From Nemertoderma westbladi (taxonomy: Eukaryota; Xenacoelomorpha; Nemertodermatida; Nemertodermatidae): a stretch of 64,000 nt of DNA. Shown one piece after another: positions 23,065-34,192 of the stretch. The stretch spans positions 16,902 through 80,901 of the forward strand of contig JAUCBJ010003741.1 in the NCBI GenBank assembly GCA_032718475.1, written 5' to 3'. The notes below the pieces were generated by a model. That model saw only the letters and a program-made list of their open reading frames with translations. It had not been told where the DNA came from and ran no database searches. Every line of letters begins with the position of its first letter. Position 1 is the first letter of the stretch. A program made the translations under genes and the position numbers.

Positions 23065-26000
23065 TACGCCGCGCAGGGAGCGTGGAAGTGAGCATGGAAG
23101 GGAGCGTGAGAGGGAGAGTGGGAGGGAGTGTGGAAGAGAGCGTGGGAGGGAGTGTGGAAGAGAGCGTGGGAGGGAGCGTGGGAGGGAGCGCGGGAGGGAG
23201 TGTGGAAGAGAGCGTGGGAGGGAGCGTGGGAGGGAGTGTGGAAGAGAGCGTGGGAGGGAGTGTGGAAGAGAGCGTGGAAGTGAGCATGGAAGGGAGCGTG
23301 GGAGGGAGTGTGGAAGAGAGCGTGGGAGGGAGCGTGGGAGGGAGTGCGGGAGGGAGTGTGGGAGGGAGTGCGGGAGGGAGTGTGGAAGAGAGCGCGGGAG
23401 GGAGCGTGGGAGGGAGTGTGGAAGAGAGCGCGGGAGGGAGCGTGGGAGGGAGTGTGGAAGAGAGCGTGGGAGGGAGTGTGGAAGAGAGCGTGGAAGTGAG
23501 CATGGAAGGGAGCGTGGGAGGGAGAGTGGGAGGGAGTGTGGAAGAGAGCGTGGGAGGGAGCGTGGGAGGGAGTGTGGAAGAGAGCGTGGGAGGGAGTGTG
23601 GAAGAGAGCGTGGGAGGGAGCGTGGGAGGGAGTGCGGGAGGGAGTGTGGAAGAGAGCGCGGGAGGGAGTGTGGAAGAGAGCGTGGAAGTGAGCATGGAAG
23701 GGAGCGTGGGAGGGAGAGTGGGAGGGAGTGTGGAAGAGAGCGTGGGAGGGAGCGTGGGAGGGAGTGTGGAAGAGAGCGTGGGAGGGAGTGTGGAAGAGAG
23801 CGTGGGAGGGAGCGTGGGAGGGAGCGCGGGAGGGAGTGTGGAAGAGAGCGTGGGAGGGAGCGTGGGAGGGAGTGTGGAAGAGAGCGTGGGAGGGAGTGTG
23901 GAAGAGAGCGTGGAAGTGAGCATGGAAGGGAGCGTGGGAGGGAGAGTGGGAGGGAGTGTGGAAGAGAGCGTGGGAGGGAGCGTGGGAGGGAGTGCGGGAG
24001 GGAGTGTGGGAGGGAGTGCGGGAGGGAGTGTGGAAGAGAGCGCGGGAGGGAGCGTGGGAGGGAGTGTGGAAGAGAGCGCGGGAGGGAGCGTGGGAGGGAG
24101 TGTGGAAGAGAGCGTGGGAGGGAGTGTGGAAGAGAGCGTGGAAGTGAGCATGGAAGGGAGCGTGGGAGGGAGAGTGGGAGGGAGTGTGGAAGAGAGCGTG
24201 GGAGGGAGCGTGGGAGGGAGTGTGGAAGAGAGCGTGGGAGGGAGTGTGGAAGAGAGCGTGGGAGGGAGCGTGGGACGGAGTGCGGGAGGGAGTGTGGAAG
24301 AGAGCGCGGGAGGGAGTGTGGAAGAGAGCGTGGAAGTGAGCATGGAAGGGAGCGTGGGAGGGAACGTGGGAGGGAGTGTGGAAGAGAGCGTGGGAGGGAG
24401 CGTGGGAGGGAGTGTGGAAGAGAGCGTGGGAGGGAGTGTGGAAGAGAGCGTGGGAGGGAGCGTGGGAGGGAGCGTGGAAGTGAGCATGGAAGGGAGCGTG
24501 GGAGGGAGAGTGGGAGGGAGTGTGGAAGAGAGCGTGGGAGGGAGCGTGGGAGGGAGTGTGGAAGAGAGCGTGGGAGGGAGTGTGGAAGAGAGCGTGGGAG
24601 GGAGCGTGGGAGGGAGCGCGGGAGGGAGCGTGGGAGGGAGTGTGGAAGAGAGCGTGGGAGGGAGTGTGGAAGAGAGCGTGGGAGGGAGTGTGGAAGAGAG
24701 CGTGGGAGGGAGCGTGGGAGGGAGTGTAGAAGTGAGCGTGGGAGGGAGTGTGGAAGAGAGCGTGGGAGGGAGCGTGGGAGGGAGCGTGGGAGAGAGCGTG
24801 GGAGAGAGCGTGGGAGGGAGCGTGGGAGAGAGCGTGGAAGGGAGCGTGAGAGGGAGAGTGGGAGGGAGTGTGGAAGTGAGCGTGGAAGGGAGCGTGAGAG
24901 GGAGAGTGGGAGGGAGTGTGGAAGTGAGCATGGAAGGGAGCGTGAGAGGGAGAGTGGGAGGGAGTGTGGAAGAGAGCGTGGGAGGGAGTGTGGAAGAGAG
25001 CGTGGGAGGGAGCGTGGGAGGGAGCGTGGGAGAGAGCGTGGGAGAGAGCGTGGGAGGGAGCGTGAGAGGGAGAGTGGGAGGGAGTGTGGAAGTGAGCATG
25101 GAAGGGAGCGTGAGAGGGAGAGTGGGAGGGAGTGTGGAAGAGAGCGTGGGATGGAGTGTGAGAGGGAGAGTGGGAGGGAGTGTGGAAGTGAGCAAGGAAG
25201 GGAGCGTGAGAGGGAGAGTGGGAGGGAGTGTGGAAGAGAGCGTGGGAGGGAGTGTGAGAGGGAGAGTGGGAGGGAGTGTGGAAGTGAGCGTGGAAGGGAG
25301 CGTGAGAGGGAGAGTGGGAGGGAGTGTGGAAGTGAGCATGGAAGGGAGCGTGAGAGGGAGAGTGGGAGGGAGTGTGGAAGAGAGCGTGGGAGGGAGTGTG
25401 AGAGGGAGAGTGGGAGGGAGTGTGGAAGAGAGCGTGGGAGGGAGTGTGGAAGAGAGCGTGGGAGGGAGCGTGGGAGGGAGTGTGGAAGAGAGCGTGGGAG
25501 GGAGTGTGGAAGTGAGCATGGAAGGGAGCGTGAGAGGGAGAGTGGGAGGGAGTGTGGAAGAGAGCGTGGGAGGGAGTGTGGAAGAGAGCGTGGGAGGGAG
25601 CGTGGGAGGGAGCGTGGGAGAGAGCGTGGGAGAGAGCGTGGGAGGGAGTGTGGAAGAGAGCGTGGGAGGGAGTGTGGAAGTGAGCATGGAAGGGAGCGTG
25701 AGAGGGAGAGTGGGAGGGAGTGTGGAAGTGAGCGTGGAAGGGAGCGTGAGAGGGAGAGTGGGAGGGAGTGTGGAAGTGAGCATGGAAGGGAGCGTGAGAG
25801 GGAGAGTGGGAGGGAGTGTGGAAGAGAGCGTGGGAGGGAGTGTGGAAGTGAGCATGGAAGGGAGCGTGGAAGGGAGCGTGAGAGGGAGAGTGGGAGGGAG
25901 TGTGGAAGAGAGCGTGGGAGGGAGTGTGGAAGAGAGCGTGGGAGGGAGCGTGGGAGGGAGCGTGGGAGAGAGCGTGGGAGAGAGCGTGGGAGGGAGCGTG

Positions 26001-27079
26001 GGAGAGAGCGTGGAAGGGAGCGTGAGAGGGAGAGTGGGAGGGAGTGTGGAAGAGAGCGTGGGAGGGAGTGTGGGAGGGAGCGTGGGAGGGAGCGTGGGAG
26101 GGAGCGTGGGAGAGAGCGTGGAAGGGAGCGTGAGAGGGAGAGTGGGAGGGAGTGTGGAAGTGAGCGTGGAAGGGAGCGTGAGAGGGAGAGTGGGAGGGAG
26201 TGTGGAAGTGAGCATGGAAGGGAGCGTGAGAGGGAGAGTGGGAGGGAGTGTGGAAGAGAGCGTGGGAGGGAGTGTGAGAGGGAGAGTGGGAGGGAGTGTG
26301 GAAGAGAGCGTGGGAGGGAGTGTGGAAGAGAGCGTGGGAGGGAGTGTGGAAGAGAGCGTGGGAGGGAGTGTGGAAGTGAGCATGGAAGGGAGCGTGAGAG
26401 GGAGAGTGGGAGGGAGTGTGGAAGTGAGCGTGGAAGGGAGCGTGAGAGGGAGAGTGGGAGGGAGTGTGGAAGTGAGCATGGAAGGGAGCGTGAGAGGGAG
26501 AGTGGGAGGGAGTGTGGAAGAGAGCGTGGGAGGGAGTGTGAGAGGGAGAGTGGGAGGGAGTGTGGAAGAGAGCGTGGGAGGGAGTGTGGAAGAGAGCGTG
26601 GGAGGGAGTGTGGAAGAGAGCGTGGGAGGGAGTGTGGAAGTGAGCATGGAAGGGAGCGTGGAAGGGAGCGTGAGAGGGAGAGTGGGAGGGAGTGTGGAAG
26701 AGAGCGTGGGAGGGAGTGTGGAAGAGAGCGTGGGAGGGAGCGTGGGAGGGAGCGTGGGAGAGAGCGTGGGAGAGAGCGTGGGAGGGAGCGTGGGAGAGAG
26801 CGTGGAAGGGAGCGTGAGAGGGAGAGTGGGAGGGAGTGTGGAAGAGAGCGTGGGAGGGAGTGTGGGAGGGAGCGTGGGAGGGAGCGTGGGAGGGAGCGTG
26901 GGAGAGAGCGTGGAAGGGAGCGTGAGAGGGAGAGTGGGAGGGAGCGTGGGAGAGAGCATGGGAGGGAGTGTGGAAGAGAGCGTGGGAGGGAGCGTGGGAG
27001 GGAGCGCGGGAGGGATCGTGGGAGGGAGCGTGGGAGGGAGCATGGGAGGGATCGTGGGAGGGAGCGTGGGGGGGAGCGC
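23065..27079. repeat. 12-bp minisatellite GGGAGGGAGCGT, first block
   Basis: About 4 kb array starting roughly 10 bp inside intron 2. The base unit is GGGAGGGAGCGT, with abundant variants GTGGAAGAGAGC, GGAAGTGAGCAT, GTGAGAGGGAGA and GCGGGAGGGAGT that form longer repeating phrases. The GGAAGTGAGCATGGAAGGGA phrase recurs roughly every 190-240 bp at first. Period 12 keeps every frame on both strands open for more than 1,000 codons (GGSV, WEGA, GRER on plus; LPPT, SLPR on minus). These frames are not genes. The plus strand is extremely G-rich with GGG runs throughout. Confidence 0.97.
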
Positions 27080-28305
27080 GGCACTTAGAAGGATAATTGA
27101 AGAGTTATCAAAAAAGAAAGACAGGCATCTGGCTGTTATCTTTGTTGACTTCTTCAAGGCCTTTGATTCAGTCTCTCGCTCACGTATGTTCAGCATACTT
27201 TCATTATATGGGATTCCTGATGAAATTATTGCAGCAATCAGATCAGTATACGATGGTTCGACAACATTTGTGTCTACTGTTGACGGTGACACAGAACCAT
27301 TTGAAGTGTTATGGGGCGTCCTCCAAGGAGACACACTTGCACCATTCTTGTTCATTATTGTGGTTGACTATGTTCTACGCATGTCCTTAGATCATCATAA
27401 TGATGATGGGGTGATGATAACTCCACCTACTGGCTCCAGAATTCGAGGAAATCCTGCCAAGTACCTAACTGATCTAGACTTTGCTGATGACTTAGGAGTA
27501 CTCTCAGAATCATTAGAGGGAGCCCAGCGGCTCCTCAGCTCATTAGAACATGCTGCTTCTAGTGTTGGTCTTTTTATTAACTCCAGAAAGACCAAAATTC
27601 TGACAGTTAACTTTGAAAGTCCTCAGCAAGTCTCTGATCGGATGAGCATAAGCTCAAAGGATGGTATGCTTGAGCATGTGGACGACTTCTGTTACCTGGG
27701 ATCATGGATCCGGAAGTCAGGTGAGGACCTTCGAATACGTAAGGGAAAGGCATGGGCAGCCTTGAATAGGCTTTCCAGGATTTGGAAGACACCTAGAATT
27801 AATCGGAAACTTAAGGTCCGATTATTTAGAGCAGCAGTAGTTCCAGTACTCCTCTACGGGAGTCCATGCTGGGCTCTAACTGCTGAGGACACCAAATCTC
27901 TGGATGGCACATTCACAAGAATGCTACGCCGGGTACATTGTGTCAAGTACAATGCACACATCTCCAACCAGACACTATATAACATTGGAGGTGTCTCATT
28001 GGTTCCCCCAAGCTTGACACTAGAACAAAATCGCCTCCGCTTTGCAGGACATTGCTTTCGCCGTGAGGACCAGCCAGTGCATAATCTTGTACTTTGGCAG
28101 CCTCATGGAGTGAATAAGCATGGTGGACAGCCCATGACTTTCTTGAGACGCATCTTAAAGGACACTGGCCTTAAAGATGCGGATGATCTAGCAAATGTCA
28201 TGGGTGATAGGGAGTTGTGGCGGTGCAATTTTGTTGACAAGCCGGCACAGCATTCTTAAAAATGCAGCTGCAATGCAGCATGCCGATCCTAGTAGTAGTA
28301 GTAGT
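27080..28305 (+). mobile_element. 5'-truncated RTE-type retrotransposon in the minisatellite
   Basis: Begins abruptly at GGCACTTAGAAGG inside the repeat and ends with the RTE 3' UTR and an (AGT)5 tail, after which the minisatellite resumes. It corresponds to the last about 40 percent of the intact copy in the BEL gag and differs from it by only about five substitutions in 1.2 kb that I could count (for example GAATTCGAGG for GAAGTCGAGG, AAGACACC for AAGTCACC). 5' truncation plus a short repeat tail is typical of target-primed integration. A duplication cannot be scored because both flanks are repeats. Confidence 0.93.
27084..28259 (+). pseudogene. RTE reverse transcriptase fragment (palm to C-terminus)
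   Basis: Open to the natural TAA. It starts at LRRIIEELSKKKDRHLAVIF and contains FVDFFKAFDSVSRSRMFSI, GVLQGDTLAPFLFIIVVDY and DLDFADDLGVLSE, the RT palm motifs with catalytic FADD, then the RTE C-terminal region (FCYLGSWIRKSG, LLYGSPCWALT, RLRFAGHCFRRED). The APE endonuclease and the RT fingers are missing, so it cannot be autonomous. By chance it is in the same frame as the homeobox exon and the intervening 12-bp repeat, which creates a misleading fused ORF. Confidence 0.92.
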
Positions 28306-31197
28306 GGGAGGGAGCGTGGGAGGGAGCATGGGAGGGAGCGTGGGAGGGAGCGTGGGGGGGGAGCATGGGAGAGAGCATGGGAGGGAGCGTGGAAGGGAGC
28401 GTGAGAGGGAGCGTGGGAGGGAGCGTGGGAGGGAGCGTGGGAGGGAGCGAGGGAGAGAGCGTGGGAGGGAGCGTGGGAGGGAGCGTGGGAGGGAGCGTGG
28501 GATGGAGCGTGGGAGGGAGCGTGGGAGCGATCGTGGGAGGGAACGTGGGAGGGAGCGAGGGAGAGAGCGTGGGGGAGAGCGTGGGAGGGAGCGTGGGAGG
28601 GAGCGTGGGAGGGAGCGTGGGAGGGAGCGTGGGAGGGAATGTGGGAGGGAGCGTGGGAGGGAGCATGGGAGGGAGTGCGGGAGGGAGTGTGGAAGAGAGC
28701 GTGGGAGGGAGCGTGGGAGGGAGTGTAGAAGAGAGCGTGGGAGGGAGCGTGGGAGGGAGCGTGGGAGGGAACGTGGGAGGGAGCAAGGGAGAGAGCGTGG
28801 GAGGGAGCGTGGGAGGGAGCGTGGGGGAGAGCGTGCGAGGGAGCGTGGGAGGGAGCGTGAGAGGAAGCGAGGGTGGGAGCATGGGAGGGAGAGTGGGAGT
28901 GAGCGTGGGAGGGAGCGTGGGAGCGAGCGTGGGAGAGAGCGTGGGAGGGAGCATGGAAGGGAGCGTGGAAGAGAGCGTTTGAGGGAGCATGGGAGGGAGC
29001 GTGGAAGGGAGCGTAGGAGGGAGTGTGGGAGAGAGCGTGGGAGGGAGCGTGGGAGGGAGAATGGGAAGGAGCGTGGGAGGGAGCGTGGGAGGGAGCGTGG
29101 GAGGGAGCGTGGGAGGGAGCGTGGGAGGGAGAGTGGGAAGGAGCGTGGGAGGGAGCATGGGAGGGAGCGTGGGAGGGAGCGTGGGAGGGAGCGTGGGAAG
29201 GAGCGTTTGAGGGAGCGTGGAAGGGAGCGTGGGGGAGAGCGTGGGAGGGAGCGTGGGGGAGAGTGTGGGAGGGAGCGTGGGAGGGAGCGTGGGAGGGAGC
29301 ATGGGACGGAGCGTGGGAGGGAGCGTGGAAGGGAGCGTGGGGGAGATCGTGGGAGGGAGCGTGGGAGGGAGCGTGGGAGGGAGCGTGGGAGGGAGCGTGG
29401 GAAGGAGCGTGGGAGGGAGCGTGGAAGGGAGCGTGGAAGGGAGCGTGGGGGAGAGCGTGGGAGGAAGCATGGGAGGGAGCGTGGGAGGGAGCATGAGAGG
29501 GAGCGTGGGAGGGAGCGTGGGAGGGAGCGTGGGAGGGAGCGTGGGCGGGAGCGTGGGAGGGAGCGTGGGAGGGAGCGTGGGAGGGTGCGTGGGAGGGAGC
29601 GTGGGAGGGAGCATGGGACGGAGCGTGGGAGGGAGCGTGGAAGGGAGCGTGGGGGAGAGCGTGGGAGGGAGCGTGGGTGGGAGCGTGGGAGGGAGCGTGG
29701 GAAGGAGCGTGGGAGGGAGCGTGGGAGGGAGAGTGGGATGGAGCGTGGAAGGGAGCGTGGGGGAGAGTGTGGGAGGGAGCGTGGGGGAGAGTGTGGGAGG
29801 GAGCGTGGGAGGGAGCGTGGGAGGGAGCATGGGACGGAGCGTGGAAGGGAGCGTGGGGGAGAGCGTGGGAGGAAGCATGGGAGGGAGCGTGGGAGGGAGC
29901 ATGAGAGGGAGCGTGGGAGGGAACGTGGGAGGGAGCATGGGAGGGAGCGTGGAAGGGAGCGTGAGAGGGAGCGTGGGGGAGAGCGTGGGAGGGAGCGTGG
30001 GGGAGAATGTGGGAGGGAGCGTGGGAGGGAGCGTGGGAGGGAGCATGGGACGGAGCGTGGAAGGGAGCGTGGGGGAGAGCGTGGGAGGAAGCATGGGAGG
30101 GAGCGTGGGAGGGAGCATGAGAGGGAGCGTGGGAGGGAACGTGGGAGGGAGCAAGGGATGGAGCGTGGAAGGGAGAGTGGGATGGAGCGTGGAAGGGAGC
30201 GTGGGGGAGAGCGTGGGAGGGAGCGTGGGGGAGAGTGTGGGAGGGAGCGTGGGAGGGAGCGTGGGGGAGAGCGTGGGAGGGAGCGTGGGGGAGAGTGTGG
30301 GAGGGAGCGTGGGAGGGAGCGTGGGGGAGAGCGTGGGAGGGAGCGTGGGGGAGAGTGTGGGAGGGAGCGTGGGAGGGAGCGTGGGAGGGAGCATGGGACG
30401 GAGCGTGGAAGGGAGCGTGGGGGAGAGCGTGGGAGGAAGCATGGGAGGGAGCGTGGGAGGGAGCATGAGAGGGGGCGTAGGAGGGAACGTGGGAGGGAGC
30501 AAGGGATGGAGCGTGGAAGGGAGAGTGGGATGGAGCGTGGAAGGGAGCGTGGGGGAGAGCGTGGGAGGGAGCGTGGGGGAGAGTGTGGGAGGGAGCGTGG
30601 GAGGGAGCGTGGGAGGGAGCATGGGACGGAGCGTGGGTGGAGGGAGCGTGGAAGGGAGCGTGGGGGAGAGCGTGGGAGGGAGCGTGGGAGGGAGCGTGGG
30701 AGGGAGCGTGGGAGGGAGCGTGGGAAGGAGCGTGGGAGGGAGCGTGGAAGGGAGCGTGGGGGAGAGCGTGGGAGGAAGCATGGGAGGGAGCGTGGGAGGG
30801 AGCATGAGAGGGAGCGTGGGAGGGAGCGTGGGAGGGAGCGTGGGAGGGAGCGTGGGAGGGAGCGTGGGAGGGAGCGTGGGAGGGAGCGTGGGAGGGAGCG
30901 TGGGAGGGTGCGTGGGAGGGAGCGTGGAAGGGAGAGTGGGAGGGAGCGTGGGCGGGAGCGTGGGATGGAGCGTGGGAGGGAGCGTGGAAGGGAGCGTGGG
31001 GGAGAGCGTGGGAGGAAGCATGGGAGGGAGCGTGGGAGGGAGCATGAGAGGGAGCGTGGGAGGGAGCGTGGGAGGGAGCGTGGGAGGGAGCGTGGGAGGG
31101 AGGGTGGGAGGGAGGGTGGGAGGGAGCGTGGGATGGAGCGTGAAGGGAGCGTGGGAGGGAGCGTGGGATGGAGCGTGGGAGGGAGCGTATTATACAG
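28306..31197. repeat. 12-bp minisatellite, second block
   Basis: About 2.9 kb continuation of the GGGAGGGAGCGT array after the RTE insertion. Variant usage differs from the first block: GTGGAAGAGAGC is rare, while GGGGGAGAGCGT, GGATGGAGCGT, GGAAGCATGGGA and GCATGAGAGGGA recur, again in larger repeated phrases of several hundred base pairs (for example the GCATGGGACGGAGCG phrase). It ends at GAGCG, the target duplication of the gypsy element. Confidence 0.97.
31193..31197. repeat. Target-site duplication of gypsy element (left copy)
   Basis: GAGCG directly before the gypsy LTR; the same five bases follow the other LTR at 59129-59133. Because the host sequence is a GAGCG-rich repeat, the match alone is weak, but it coincides exactly with both LTR edges. 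Confidence 0.65.
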
Positions 31198-31400
31198 AAT
31201 TATTACAGAATACTGATAGGCCTTGCAGTGTTAAGTACAGGTTAATCGATCTGGCTACTTCCATATAATTACAGAATTAAGTATATCAGTATAATGTCTT
31301 ACAGTGCTGCAGTGTTAAGTACCGGTACCCCATAACCAGCTACGGTAGGTCCATAAAGTATATTGGGGCGAGCCATCTAGTTTGTTATGAGGTCACGACA
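31198..31400 (-). repeat. Gypsy 3' LTR
   Basis: Matches 58932-59128 base for base except about four substitutions over 197 bp. On the minus strand it starts TGTCGTGACCTC. The inner or outer AT-rich edge (TATTATAC...) differs in detail from the partner LTR (TATTATGTTT...). The polypurine tract lies immediately outside its start. Confidence 0.88.
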
Positions 31401-31414
31401 CCCCCCTTTCCTCC
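31401..31414 (-). promoter_or_regulatory. Gypsy polypurine tract
   Basis: Minus strand GGAGGAAAGGGGGG directly before the TGTCG start of the 3' LTR; position and composition fit the plus-strand primer of LTR elements. Confidence 0.85.
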
Positions 31415-31445
31415 GAGATCATTAGTTCTACAATGGTCTTAAGAG

Positions 31446-32566
31446 TTAAGAGAATAGTTTTACGGTCGTATCCCCAAACCGGACCACGGGCTTTTTGTGG
31501 CGTGTACTGCGGCGTGGTTCAACAACTTGCCAATTACTTTCAGTTTCGGACTCGTTGTCACTTGGCTGGTAAATGGCACTTTTTTGCGATCCAACGTTGT
31601 TTGACAGTTCATTCGCTGGTTCGGGTGTTATTGGTTCAACTTCTGGATATAAAGGACGTAGGAATCGACGGTTTCTCCACCATGTTCTGCCAGATGGCAG
31701 CTTCACGTGGTAATCCCGGTTTTTTCCGATACTGACGATCGTTCCAGTTTTAGTCCAACGTTTCGGTCGGTCCGTACTCTGGATGCGGACGTCCATCCCG
31801 ATCCTGAGTGGTTTGTGGTCCCGCGAAGTCTCGTTATAGTGAGCAATGTTTCGGTTCCGGAGTTCGGCCGCACGGTTGTCTGTTTCATCCGCCGTTTCCC
31901 GCCAATGTTGTGCGTAGGCGCTGTGATGGGCAGGAACCTTCGACCGTAGTATGTGTCCGAAGACAGTCTCATTAGGAGACAGCCCATCAGCGCGTGGAGT
32001 GTTCCTCAACTCCAAAAGTCCAGTGAGGAATTCGTCGGAGTTGGAGTCGTTCCTCGGTACCTTTAATAGCAGGTGTTTTACAGCCTTCACCGCTGACTCG
32101 GCGTGGCCATTGGACTGCGGGTAGTGTGGGCTACTGGGAGTCCAGTTGACCCCCCATCGTTTACAAAAGTCCCTGAAGTGCGCAGAGTCGAACTGTGGTC
32201 CACCATCGGTGCGTAGTGTTGTCGGTACACCGAGGTTAACGAACCATCTACGAATTGCGAATACAACATCCCGTGATGTTGGGTCGTGTTTCCATTCATG
32301 GACTTCGGGATATCCCGACAGTCGGTCGGAATACACTAGATAGTGTTTCCCCCCTATGGAGAATAGATCGGCGGAGGCAGATACAAATGGACGTCCTGGA
32401 ATGTCCTCTGATAGCATAGTCTCCTTCTGGAGACTCGGCCGGATTTCCTGGCACTTGGTACACTGTCGGATAGTATGCTCGATATCACCACCAATACCTG
32501 GCCAGTAAACCGTTTGCCGCGCCCTTTGTTTGGTTCTGGTTATGCCTTGGTGGGAGGCATGTAGTC
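31446..32566 (-). pseudogene. pol: Gypsy integrase
   Basis: Minus-strand frame with an HHCC zinc-binding domain (LHASHQG then QCTKCQ), the catalytic core with D in SADLF, D in TDGGPQF and E in NGHAES, the last two exactly 35 residues apart (DD35E), and a C-terminal region (IGMDVRIQS, WRNRRFLRPLYPE) ending near the 3' LTR. The product would insert the cDNA into host DNA. The core frame looks intact from the zinc finger to its stop; the break lies upstream, where the RNase H frame ends (about 32570) and the integrase frame is entered by a shift. Confidence 0.9.
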
Positions 32567-32569
32567 GTT

Positions 32570-34187
32570 CTAGAACCTGATGCTGGTAGGTTTGTGGAGC
32601 CGTCTGTTCCGGTAAACTATCAGATTATCGGGTGAGATTGCGAGACTGTCCGATATTGATTTAAATTGACGAATATACGGCGAGGCTGAGTTTATATTCC
32701 GGAAGTCATCCCGGATTTGCCGGATGAGTTCAATATAGTCAATATCGCCCAATGCTGCGTTATGTAATTCGGTCAACATGGGATCCTTGATCGATGTCGT
32801 AGTGTGAGGTAAGTTTGCGCAGATTGTTGCGATATTTATAGGTTCTTCCTCGGGTTGACTATCATCGATCGTCAGTTTGTCGACGGGGGCACGACTCAGG
32901 CCATCAGCTATTCGATGGGCCTTGCCCTTCTGCCACTCTACCCGGAACTGGTAGCAACTCTGCAGATCCGCTTTTATACGCTGCAGTTTGCCATTGTCCA
33001 CTTGGTCAACGCTGTATTTATTAAATATAGTGACCAGTGGGCGGTGGTCGGTGACCACTGTGAATTCCGGTAGGCCAGACAGATATATCCGGCACTTGTT
33101 AATGGCGTACCGGATAGCAATAGCTTCCAGTTCAATCGTGGCATACCTTGTTTCCGGGTCGCTGATGAAACTGCTGCCACAAGCTATAAGTTTGAAGTGG
33201 TCCCCATGTCGTTGGAGTAAGTTAAAACCAAAGCCATGGAGACGACTGGCGTCTGTTTCGAGTCGTGTTTCTGCTTTCAAGTCGAACGGAGCGAGTACAG
33301 GTGGTTGAACGAGGGCGGTTTTAACCCGCTGGAACACTTGTTGGTGGTTCGCAGTCCATAGGAACTCGTTCCTTGTTCGAAACAGATCACGCAGAGGTGC
33401 CGCTGTTGTGCTGATATCGCTGGAAAAATGTCCTAATTGATTAACCAGCCCCATAAAACTGCGAAGATCTGTTATGTTCTTTGGGGTAGGATATTCAGTG
33501 ATTGCTTTAATTTTATCTGGGTCCACTTCAGTTCCATTCTCGTTGACAATGAAACCAGCAAATTTAATGCTTGGTTTGGCAAAGTTAAATTTTTGTGGGT
33601 GAAGTGTGATTCCGGCTGCACGACACTTCTCGAGAATGGTGCGGACCCGTTCGATGTGTTCCCGAATGTTGGTATCTTCGATGAGTATATCATCGACGAT
33701 CTTATGGACCTGGGTTACGCCTTGGAGTGCCATATCGCCCCTGAAGTTATAGCTGTCTCCAGCTGATATAATAAAGCCCATGGGGGCACGGCAATAACAA
33801 AAACGGCCCCATGGCGTAATGAAGGTCGTTAGATCACGTCCAATAGCCAATAGCCAGACTTTGCATCTAGCGTGGTGAATATGCAGGTTCCCTTAGTCCG
33901 GTCGGAGACTACATCGTGTGGCGTCCTAGAGTTGTGTATGGTTCGCATGACCTGTGAGTTAAGTTTTGTTAAGTCCACAGCCATGCGAATTTCACCAGGG
34001 CGGTTGGGTTTGTTGCACACAACTATAGGATGGCACCAGGCGGTTGGTCGGTCCCCAATGCGTTCTATGATACCCTTCTCCTCCATCTGAGCCAGTTCCT
34101 GGCGCACTTTCTCACGGAGAGGGAAGGGTATGGGTCGAGCCTCATTTACGCAGAATGGTTGCGCACCGTCCACTAATTGGATCAAAG
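32570..34187 (-). pseudogene. pol: Gypsy reverse transcriptase and RNase H, frameshifted
   Basis: Two overlapping minus-strand frames. The first (34185 downwards) has EARPIPFPLREKVRQELAQM, WCHPIVVCNKPN and RMAVDLTKLN and stops after FTTLDAKSGYWLL. The second starts there with TTFITPWGRFCY, holds the catalytic VDDILIED, PTPKNITDLRSFMGLV, and RNase H with TDASRLHGFGFNLL, YATIELEAIAIRYA and VVTDHRPL. A frameshift near 33830-33850 separates them. The N-terminal side ends at the CAAAG duplication where the BEL element entered, so the link to the protease is broken by 22.7 kb. Confidence 0.88.
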
Positions 34188-34192
34188 CAAAG
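34188..34192. repeat. Target-site duplication of BEL element (left copy)
   Basis: CAAAG next to TGTAAGG; the same CAAAG follows ATTCATCA at 56937-56941. Together they give a 5-bp duplication around an element that begins TG and ends CA. Confidence 0.75.

Noticed and set aside
22999-27355. Minus-strand frames over 1,300 codons (SLPR and LPPT repeats) as mucin or RS-like proteins
   Set aside because: Pure translation of the 12-bp repeat in frames that extend into antisense RTE sequence; no start or splice context.
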